A DNA stretch of 5,246 bases from NCBI GenBank assembly GCA_964646425.1, contig CAZYEI010000064.1, positions 1 to 5,246 on the forward strand, read 5' to 3'. How positions within the stretch are numbered: position 1 is the first letter of the stretch; every line of letters begins with the position of its first letter. The stretch is from CAZYEI01 sp964646425 (lineage in GTDB: Bacteria; Bacillota_I; Bacilli_A; RFN20; JAISJY01). Of this stretch, positions 1-5,246 are shown in pieces. The translations under genes and the position numbers were made by a program. The notes beneath the pieces are model-generated. The model was given only the letters and a program-made list of their open reading frames with translations. It ran no database searches and was not told where the DNA came from.

Positions 1-72
1 TGATATGGGGTATTAGCCTTTTTATAAACTTGTCTACTTTTTGTTGACTAGTTCAGAATGATTCATAACCTT

Positions 73-270
73 TTAGTCCATATCTTGAAAAACTCTTGTA
101 TATTTACCCGTTAATTCAAATGTAGCACCACAATTATTACAAACAAAGATATAATCAACACTACCATAATGTGATATATAATCTCTACCACAAACTGGAC
201 ATTTATATTCCTTTTCCATTTGGGCTACTTCTTGTTGATAATCCTTATACCAATTTTTTTCAGTTTTCAT
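73..270 (-). CDS. Small Cys4 zinc-ribbon protein, function unknown
   Basis: Encodes 65 residues starting MKTEKNWYKD and ending FQDMD with a TAA stop. A short charged, probably helical N-terminus (about residues 1-22) precedes a zinc ribbon with two knuckles, CPVC (Cys24, Cys27) and CNNC (Cys44, Cys47), separated by 16 residues. That spacing is typical of a single structural zinc site. There is no signal peptide or membrane segment, so it should be cytoplasmic. The ATG at 270 is chosen over an in-frame GTG at 279 because the GTG lies inside the purine-rich ribosome binding site. The gene sits 82 bp beyond the GH94 stop and has its own promoter, so a role in glucan use is not implied. Stand-alone ribbons of this size occur in nucleic-acid-binding proteins and as uncharacterised proteins. 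I do not recognise the specific family. Confidence 0.72.
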   Translation of the reverse strand: MKTEKNWYKDYQQEVAQMEKEYKCPVCGRDYISHYGSVDYIFVCNNCGATFELTGKYTRVFQDMD

Positions 271-274
271 TGGT

Positions 275-283
275 CCCACCCCT
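275..283 (-). promoter_or_regulatory. Ribosome binding site of the zinc-ribbon gene
   Basis: On the minus strand AGGGGTGGG precedes the ATG at 270. The GGTG core (280-277) leaves a 6-nt spacer to the ATG. The alternative in-frame GTG (279-277) overlaps this element and would have no usable Shine-Dalgarno of its own, which decides the start codon. Confidence 0.6.
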
Positions 284-291
284 ACATAAAA

Positions 292-319
292 ATTATAACA
301 TACTATATTAGTTTTACAA
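292..319 (-). promoter_or_regulatory. Extended -10 promoter of the zinc-ribbon gene
   Basis: On the minus strand a -35-like TTGTAA (319-314) is followed after 16 nt by a perfect TATAAT (297-292). The -10 box is preceded by TG plus one base (300-298), the extended -10 signature. The expected transcription start is near 285, giving a leader of about 15 nt before the ATG at 270. The promoter lies wholly in the gap after the GH94 stop, so the small gene can be expressed independently of the glucan operon. Confidence 0.6.
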
Positions 320-352
320 CTCAGTAAGAATTAAAATGCATATGATATTTTG

Positions 353-2995
353 TTATCCTAAAACTATTCTAATATGCGAAATATCATTTATTAATTCTTT
401 TTCTAATTTAAAGAATTTATCAGCAGTTATTTCAATTTTTTTGTCATTTATATATACTTCTTTAATTACATATTTTCCATATTCAAGATGTTTTTCGTTT
501 ATATATGATATTTTGACAAATTTATCAGCAAGTAAGGTTTCAATCGTTGCATATCCTTTATTATCAAATTGTGATTTTAATAATTTTGGAGCAAAATAGT
601 AATCACCATATTTTGCATTTATACCAAACATATCTTCTACGATTACAAGAATAAGCCAACTAGCAGAACCTGTTAAATAATGATACATTCCTCGACCATT
701 ATTATCAAAATATTCAGGGATTCCAGGCAAAACAAATGATTTATCGATATTCATTACTTGCTTATATAATGAATTAATAACTTTGTAGCCTTCCTTAATA
801 TGATTATTTTTATATAGACCTGCAGCATACATAACAGCCATATGTGAAAAAACAGCACCATTTTCCTTTGTTCCATATGCAAAGCCAAACATTCTTCCCA
901 TATTTAATTTGACTTCATTGAAATTAGAATTTAAACGATACCCTCCAATATCCTTTTGATATAAGTATCTATTAGCAGCAACGATGATTTTCTTTTGTTG
1001 ACGATAAGTAGGAATTTTACTATACAATTGAAAAACTTGTCCAGTTAACATTAGGTGTTTCTTTTCTATATTATCTAATCTCTCACCATCATTATCATAA
1101 TAACTATTAAACCAACCTTCATGTTCTTTACTTAACCATTCTTTTTTTCGAACTTGTTTTTTGAAACTTTCACCAAATTTTAATAGTTTTTTTGCCAAAT
1201 AAGTACATGAATATGAAATAGGATTACTTATTTTATCCTCGACTAAATCAAAATATTTAGCAAGTAGCCTTTGTTTATTAGCTGGTGTTAAATCGCAATT
1301 AGTTAAAAGACACTTTATTTCTTTTAGTAAAGAAACTTCTTTTATTCCTCTTTGATCAAGCACTAATAATAATTCTGCAATTTTGATTAAATTATCGCCA
1401 ATTTGTCCTGTAAATGCAACTGTTTCTCCTTTATTTGGAGCCATATCAAGTGCATCATTCCAATCGGCATTTTCTAACTTCATATTACCATGTTCACCAA
1501 CATTGTAAAAAGATACTAGATTTTGAATAATTAAATGTTCTAAAATACTACCTTCGTATATATTACCATTTTTTAATTCCACATTACTATTTCCCACAAT
1601 AGAAGGATTTGTTTTATGAGTATAATGACTGAATTTATCTTTAAAATATACTTGTTTTTTAAGCAAAATATCTAAATTACCAGTTCGATTAATATAAAGA
1701 TTTGTTGTTAAGAACGGCCAAACACTATGATCTGACCAAACTCTTGTAATTGCATTTCTATCGCTTTTAAATTCGCCAGTTTTAGAGCCAATAATTGTGG
1801 CATTTGATCCATCAATTCTAACGCCAGCAAAATTATTATATAACATTTCCTCAACTTTATTTGGCTCCATCATTAATAGTGCCAAACAATCTTGCCATAA
1901 ATCTCTCCAGCCCTTTCCACCTTTACCATAATCATGTGCAGGTAAAAATGAACAACCATATATAGATCTTAATTTTGGCTGCATAACAACATATTTAAAC
2001 CAATCATCAAATGTTTTATCGCCAGTATAAATTGCTAAATTAGCAAATTTATTTTTCCAATAATTTTTTGTTTTTGCTAAATAAGAATCAAAAGATTCAT
2101 TATTAAAATATTTTAATAAATATTTTTGCAATTCTTCCTGAGTTTTAGATATTGAAATCATGAATTCAATAGTAAATGTTTCTTTTGGTTGTAATTCAAA
2201 AGATTCAAATTCAATCCCACCAAAAGCTTCTTCACCAGACACAATATCGCCAACTTGATAATTATTATCAATATCTTCAAATAAAGCTTGTGGATTAATT
2301 AAAGTATTTCCTTCACCGACAAATGAATTTAACAATGGCCAATATTTTTTAGGATTAACTTTGCTACTTTTTGCATGTACAGCATATAAACAATCTCCAG
2401 TTTTGTGTCCAGTTTCATCAAATAGCATAGTAGGTTCATTAACAATACCATTTTTTTCGATACAACATTTATTTAAAAGAGAAGTTACATGTCTATGATC
2501 ACGTAAAGATTCTGCACTTCTGCAATACATTGGAATTCCTACAATTGACCTAATATTTACCTTTTTATCACTATTATTTGTAATTTTTACTTTTGTTAAT
2601 TCAACAAAATCAGGATCTGATGGTACAAAGCTTGTTGTATCAAATGTTAAAAATTGATTTTCACGAATGCAATTAAAATAAATAAAGCCAGTTTTTATAC
2701 ATACCTTGTCTTTATGTAATAATTGATATGGACTTAAACCATTTAAATATAACGGTTTATTATTTACAAGAAAATAAATATTTCTCGTAAACATTGAATT
2801 TTGTAAATCAATTTGTGATTGTGGTAAAAGTGCAAAATGTGATTGATCAATTTTGCAGTCACCTGCCATATTAGGAGTAATTGAAGATTTCATTCCGCAT
2901 TCATTTACTAAAGGATAATATATGTACCCATAATTTTCAGCATTATCAAGTACAAATTCAGAATCAATTCCAAAACTAATTTTTTCTTTTTTCAT
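353..2995 (-). CDS. GH94 disaccharide phosphorylase, probably laminaribiose phosphorylase
   Basis: 880 residues. GH94 enzymes are inverting phosphorylases that split beta-linked glucose disaccharides with phosphate, giving alpha-glucose 1-phosphate plus the other sugar. Visible signatures are the N-terminal beta-sandwich (about 1-290) with a YYPLVNECGMKSSITPNMAGD-type opening (from residue 26), a helical linker, an (alpha/alpha)6 barrel (about 330-800) and a C-terminal beta segment. The barrel carries GKGWRDLWQD (Arg364), ADWND at 510-514 with Asp514 the expected general acid, KENGAVFSH (His718) and YLTGSASW (Thr775, Gly776), the last two matching the family's phosphate site. There is no signal peptide and there are 13 cysteines, which fits a cytoplasmic protein. 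The length is greater than cellobiose phosphorylases (about 810) and close to laminaribiose phosphorylases (about 900). The ATG at 2995 has a GGAGG 7 nt upstream. It lies 18 bp after the GH16 stop, so the two are one operon. Substrate specificity is inferred. Cellobiose or another beta-glucobiose remains possible. Confidence 0.93.
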   Translation of the reverse strand: MKKEKISFGIDSEFVLDNAENYGYIYYPLVNECGMKSSITPNMAGDCKIDQSHFALLPQSQIDLQNSMFTRNIYFLVNNKPLYLNGLSPYQLLHKDKVCIKTGFIYFNCIRENQFLTFDTTSFVPSDPDFVELTKVKITNNSDKKVNIRSIVGIPMYCRSAESLRDHRHVTSLLNKCCIEKNGIVNEPTMLFDETGHKTGDCLYAVHAKSSKVNPKKYWPLLNSFVGEGNTLINPQALFEDIDNNYQVGDIVSGEEAFGGIEFESFELQPKETFTIEFMISISKTQEELQKYLLKYFNNESFDSYLAKTKNYWKNKFANLAIYTGDKTFDDWFKYVVMQPKLRSIYGCSFLPAHDYGKGGKGWRDLWQDCLALLMMEPNKVEEMLYNNFAGVRIDGSNATIIGSKTGEFKSDRNAITRVWSDHSVWPFLTTNLYINRTGNLDILLKKQVYFKDKFSHYTHKTNPSIVGNSNVELKNGNIYEGSILEHLIIQNLVSFYNVGEHGNMKLENADWNDALDMAPNKGETVAFTGQIGDNLIKIAELLLVLDQRGIKEVSLLKEIKCLLTNCDLTPANKQRLLAKYFDLVEDKISNPISYSCTYLAKKLLKFGESFKKQVRKKEWLSKEHEGWFNSYYDNDGERLDNIEKKHLMLTGQVFQLYSKIPTYRQQKKIIVAANRYLYQKDIGGYRLNSNFNEVKLNMGRMFGFAYGTKENGAVFSHMAVMYAAGLYKNNHIKEGYKVINSLYKQVMNIDKSFVLPGIPEYFDNNGRGMYHYLTGSASWLILVIVEDMFGINAKYGDYYFAPKLLKSQFDNKGYATIETLLADKFVKISYINEKHLEYGKYVIKEVYINDKKIEITADKFFKLEKELINDISHIRIVLG

Positions 2996-3002
2996 AGTTT
3001 TG

Positions 3003-3007
3003 CCTCC
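3003..3007 (-). promoter_or_regulatory. Ribosome binding site of the GH94 gene
   Basis: GGAGG on the minus strand with a 7-nt spacer to the ATG at 2995. It occupies the 18-bp gap after the GH16 stop, so GH94 is translated independently but from the same transcript. The ten bases ending in it (TTATTGGAGG) are identical to those at the GH16 site. Confidence 0.85.
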
Positions 3008-3013
3008 AATAAC

Positions 3014-4252
3014 TTATTTAAATTGTTTAATTTCTTCTGCTTGATATACACGAACATAATCAACATACATTGAAATATCATATTTATCAAAAATTGTATC
3101 ATCAATACCAGCAGCGCCACCCCAAGCTCCACCAATAGCTAAATTTAAAATAATATAAAATTCAGAATCACTAAAAGGCCACATATCTTTAGTAGGACAT
3201 TCAAATTGTTTTCCTGGAAAATATTCATAATAAATATTATCATCTACATAAAATCTTAAACCATCAGGAAGCCACTCAACACCATAAATATGATAATCAT
3301 CATACATTGTATCGACAGTAGTATACATTCCTCTACCACCTTGATCCATATTTCCATTTCTATCTTTTGAATGTGCAGTACCAAAAGCAAGATTTGGTCT
3401 ATAACCTACTGCTTCAACAATATCGATTTCACCACCGGCAGGCCAATTACCATTAGAAGATAACATCCAAAAAGCAGGCCAAGTTCCTCTACCTTGTGGC
3501 ATTTTAATTCTTGCCTCAAATTTACCATATTTAAATGACTTTTTACCTCTTGTAATAATACGAGCAGAAGTATATTTGCTTCCAGCATAATTTTCTTTAA
3601 TTGCAGTAATTCTTAATTCTCCATCAGCTACTTGAATATTATCTGCTCTGTCTGTATAATATTGAGCTTCACCATTTCCCCAGCCCCAATTACCTGTTCC
3701 TTTTTCGTATGTCCAAATAGTTTGATCAACGCCACCGATATAATCAAATTCTTCTGACCAAACTAAATTATAATTCAAATCATTTATATCATAACGATAT
3801 CCAGTAGCAGGACATGTAGGTCTATCAGAATCAGCATATGGATTTCCTACTGTTATTTTACAACTTTTTAAATCCATATTACCATCACTATCTTCGACAT
3901 AATATGTAATAGTATATTCTCCAGCAGCATTTAAATAAATTTTTTCTACTTCTCCACCGTTAATATTATCTTCGATTGTTATAATAATTTTAGAAGTAAT
4001 ATCACCATCTTCGTTATCCCAAGCATTTACAAATGTCAAAGGATCATAATAACCACCATTTTGAAGTTCAAGTTCTTCATCAGATACATTATCAATACTA
4101 GGATTTGTATTCGTTGACGGCTTTTCATCAACACTTGATGAAGTAGTATTTGCTTTATGAGATGTATTGTTACTATTGCAAGAGGTTGTACCACCACTAA
4201 TCATCGTAGTTAATAAAATTGCAATTAATGATAAAATTCTACTTTTTTTCAT
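3014..4252 (-). CDS. GH16 endo-beta-1,3-glucanase (laminarinase-type) lipoprotein with N-terminal Ig-like domain
   Basis: 412 residues. A Lys-rich start and hydrophobic segment (about 5-20) end at TTSC (Cys25), read as a signal-peptidase II site with a non-classical Thr at -3. The mature protein would then be membrane-anchored. A Ser/Thr/Asn-rich linker (26-55) leads to an Ig-like domain of DUF5011 type (about 57-135; DPLTFVNAWDNEDGDITS, then GEYTITYYVEDSDGN). The GH16 domain spans about 160-406, with GTWPAFWML and the catalytic EIDIVE (nucleophile Glu275, Asp277, acid/base Glu280). It closes with NLAIGGAWGG and YVDYVRVYQ. The ExDxxE form with the WPA-GGEID context resembles laminarinases, which cut internal beta-1,3 bonds of laminarin-like glucans. 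Lichenase activity on mixed-linkage glucan cannot be excluded. The ATG at 4252 has GGAGG 6 nt upstream. It is the first gene of the GH16-GH94 operon. Confidence 0.93.
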   Translation of the reverse strand: MKKSRILSLIAILLTTMISGGTTSCNSNNTSHKANTTSSSVDEKPSTNTNPSIDNVSDEELELQNGGYYDPLTFVNAWDNEDGDITSKIIITIEDNINGGEVEKIYLNAAGEYTITYYVEDSDGNMDLKSCKITVGNPYADSDRPTCPATGYRYDINDLNYNLVWSEEFDYIGGVDQTIWTYEKGTGNWGWGNGEAQYYTDRADNIQVADGELRITAIKENYAGSKYTSARIITRGKKSFKYGKFEARIKMPQGRGTWPAFWMLSSNGNWPAGGEIDIVEAVGYRPNLAFGTAHSKDRNGNMDQGGRGMYTTVDTMYDDYHIYGVEWLPDGLRFYVDDNIYYEYFPGKQFECPTKDMWPFSDSEFYIILNLAIGGAWGGAAGIDDTIFDKYDISMYVDYVRVYQAEEIKQFK

Positions 4253-4258
4253 ATTATA

Positions 4259-4263
4259 CCTCC
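4259..4263 (-). promoter_or_regulatory. Ribosome binding site of the GH16 gene
   Basis: GGAGG on the minus strand, 6 nt before the ATG at 4252. It supports this start, which also places the signal peptide correctly at the N-terminus. Confidence 0.85.
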
Positions 4264-4296
4264 AATAATTAATAGAAATCGATTTTTTACACTCTA

Positions 4297-4325
4297 ATTA
4301 TACAAAAAAAAACACTATTTTACAA
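4297..4325 (-). promoter_or_regulatory. Promoter of the GH16-GH94 operon
   Basis: On the minus strand TTGTAA (4325-4320) and a perfect TATAAT (4302-4297) are separated by the optimal 17 nt. The spacer carries a run of nine T (4312-4304). The expected start is near 4290, leaving a leader of about 38 nt to the ATG at 4252. The promoter lies after the upstream gene's terminator, so the operon is an independent unit. Its -35 box is the same hexamer as in the promoter at 319-292. Confidence 0.68.
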
Positions 4326-4332
4326 TAGTATT
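4304..4332 (-). repeat. Inverted repeat over the operon -35 box, either operator or terminator-like hairpin
   Basis: On the minus strand AATACTATT (4332-4324) and AATAGTGTT (4319-4311) form a 9-bp stem with one G-T pair around the loop GTAA (4323-4320). Nine T (4312-4304) follow, the first two of them inside the stem. As DNA, the repeat encloses the TTGTAA -35 box and could be a repressor or activator site. As RNA, it would be a short stem with a GNRA-type tetraloop and a U tract, able to terminate readthrough from upstream. The sequence alone does not decide between these, and both may hold. Confidence 0.55.
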
Positions 4333-4363
4333 TATAAATTTCGGGGCAAATATATAATCAACC

Positions 4364-4399
4364 AAAAAGGAAAAAGGAAATTTTTAATTTCCTTTTTCC
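4364..4399 (-). terminator. Intrinsic terminator of the upstream CBM-like gene
   Basis: A perfect 12-bp inverted repeat, GGAAAAAGGAAA at 4369-4380 and TTTCCTTTTTCC at 4388-4399, extends by two A-T pairs to a 14-bp stem with a 3-nt loop (4383-4385). Read on the minus strand, the stem begins 13 nt after the stop of the gene ending at 4413 and is followed by five T (4368-4364). There is no T run on the plus-strand side, so it acts in the minus direction only. Confidence 0.85.
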
Positions 4400-4412
4400 A
4401 ATATAATATTTA

Positions 4413-5246
4413 TTATTTATTATAGATAACAATATTTGATATCACTAATTCTAGTGTTCCAGTTATGTTACTATTGTCACTTGCAGTGCCAAGTTGTATA
4501 CTAATTGTTGTTGCAGAATTTGTATCATAACTTACTTTTAAAGTTTCTCCATTAGTAACATTATATTGTTTACCTTGAATAGTAATAACGTCTGAGTCAT
4601 TATCCATTCCATCAATAACTAAATCAAATTCAACTGTTACTGTGCCAGATAAATTTGGGAGTTTATAGAAAAATTGATCATGCCACCATTGAGTAGAATA
4701 AGAATCAGATGCTTTAGGAGAAGTTGATTTATATGTAAATGAATTCGTTGCTTCATTATATGTAGCAATTGTATCATCTCCAAGATTTTCTTGACATCTC
4801 CAATTCCACCATGCAAATGTACCAACAGATAAAGCAGCCTCACCACTATAATTAAATGCACTATCATGTACAAATAAATTTTCAACTTCTTTTTGTATTA
4901 AATCAATATTTGCTTTTGCATTTGCTAGCGCAGTAGCTACAGCGTCTTTGTCTAAAGCATTATTAATATTAGTTGTTCCTAAAGTAATTTGTTCTTGAAT
5001 CAACAGCCAATTTTCATTAGAGTAATTTTCACTATTCGCATAGGCATTTAATTCACTAATAGCAGCTGTCTTTATGTCATCTAATGTTTTTTCAACAATG
5101 CCATCAACTTGTGTTGCTGTTCCATTTGCTACTTTATTAACATATAATTCAAAAATACTATCGCCAATAGTAATTTTTAAATAAACTGTGAATGTATTAG
5201 ATTGAAGACTTCCTACATTTGTATTGAAATTATTGGCATGAACATG
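4413..5246 (-). CDS. Partial secreted-type protein: helical spacer plus C-terminal carbohydrate-binding-like jelly roll
   Basis: The frame is open from the window edge to tandem TAA TAA stops (4415-4410), giving the last 277 residues of a larger protein. The N-terminus is missing. An internal TTG at 5003 (Leu82 here) is not a credible start because coding sequence continues upstream and no ribosome binding site is seen. Residues 1-50 look beta-stranded (VYLKITIGDSIFELYVNKVA) and are unrecognised. Residues about 52-122 are helical, with the pattern of a spacer seen in Gram-positive surface proteins (ISELNAYA, ENYSNENW, then ANAKANIDLI). Residues about 125-277 alternate beta strands with exposed aromatics (WWNWR at 146-150, WWHDQFFY at 187-194) and end ELVISNIVIYNK, resembling a CBM4/9-like jelly roll. 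Sugar binding is inferred from this architecture. The missing part may hold a catalytic domain. No LPxTG-type sorting signal is present at the C-terminus. Confidence 0.78.
   Translation of the reverse strand, partial: HVHANNFNTNVGSLQSNTFTVYLKITIGDSIFELYVNKVANGTATQVDGIVEKTLDDIKTAAISELNAYANSENYSNENWLLIQEQITLGTTNINNALDKDAVATALANAKANIDLIQKEVENLFVHDSAFNYSGEAALSVGTFAWWNWRCQENLGDDTIATYNEATNSFTYKSTSPKASDSYSTQWWHDQFFYKLPNLSGTVTVEFDLVIDGMDNDSDVITIQGKQYNVTNGETLKVSYDTNSATTISIQLGTASDNSNITGTLELVISNIVIYNK

Noticed and set aside
27..53. Imperfect inverted repeat (AACTTGTC and GACTAGTT) after the zinc-ribbon gene as a terminator
   Set aside because: The 8-bp arms have a mismatch, the loop is 11 nt and no T tract follows on either strand.
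336..599. 87-codon open frame on the plus strand
   Set aside because: It lies antisense within the 3' end of the clearly coding GH94 gene, and its product is a low-complexity hydrophobic sequence typical of the reverse of AT-rich coding DNA.
3406..3588. 60-codon open frame on the minus strand
   Set aside because: It is an alternative frame inside the GH16 catalytic domain, which is firmly supported by the EIDIVE and WPAFWML motifs.
4253..4258. TATAAT directly before the GH16 start codon as a possible -10 box
   Set aside because: It is the spacer between GGAGG and ATG, and no -35-like hexamer lies at the right distance upstream.
4274..4287. CcpA cre-like site AAAAATCGATTTCT in the operon leader, around the palindrome AAATCGATTT
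   Set aside because: It has the central CG and some flanking bases but lacks the conserved leading TG. In such AT-rich DNA the match is weak, so carbon catabolite control is only a guess.
4331..4361. Second possible promoter TTGATT with TATAAA upstream of the inverted repeat
   Set aside because: The spacing is 19 nt with a weaker -35. The TTGTAA-17-TATAAT promoter downstream is much better. It would matter only if the hairpin at 4332-4304 acts as an attenuator.
4637..4885. 82-codon open frame on the minus strand
   Set aside because: It is out of frame within the CBM-like gene and has a Leu/Ile/His-rich composition with no recognisable motif.
353..5246. Recoded UGA (Mycoplasma-type genetic code)
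   Set aside because: All large genes read through intact with the standard code, tryptophans are TGG and all stops seen are TAA, so nothing supports recoding.

Overview
The window is AT-rich (roughly 30% G+C by eye), with every complete gene on the minus strand. It has strong GGAGG ribosome binding sites, TATAAT-type promoters, TAA stops throughout, and tryptophan encoded by TGG with no in-frame TGA. This suggests a low-GC Gram-positive lineage using the standard bacterial code: a Bacillota or Acholeplasma/Izemoplasma-type bacterium rather than a Mycoplasma with recoded UGA. The exact taxon cannot be fixed from this sequence.

Layout in transcription order (right to left). (1) 5246-4413: the C-terminal 277 residues of a larger, probably secreted protein that runs off the window edge. 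It has a helical spacer domain followed by a jelly-roll, carbohydrate-binding-like module. (2) 4399-4364: a strong intrinsic terminator closing that unit. (3) 4332-4297: a promoter (TTGTAA-17-TATAAT) whose -35 box lies in the centre of an inverted repeat. (4) 4252-3014: a lipoprotein with an Ig-like (DUF5011-type) domain and a GH16 laminarinase-type catalytic domain. (5) 2995-353: a GH94 disaccharide phosphorylase, 18 bp downstream and evidently co-transcribed. (6) 270-73: a 65-residue Cys4 zinc-ribbon protein with its own extended -10 promoter. Positions 1-72 hold no gene I can support. No gene-free stretch exceeds 300 bases.

The GH16-GH94 pair reads as a compact beta-1,3-glucan use operon. 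The surface-anchored GH16 enzyme would cut laminarin-like glucan outside the cell. Small products would be imported by a transporter not present here. The cytoplasmic GH94 enzyme would split laminaribiose or a related disaccharide with phosphate to glucose 1-phosphate and glucose. The family calls are firm from visible catalytic motifs. The laminaribiose specificity is an inference from gene pairing, protein length and local motifs. The partial upstream protein may help bind the same glucan but belongs to a separate transcription unit.
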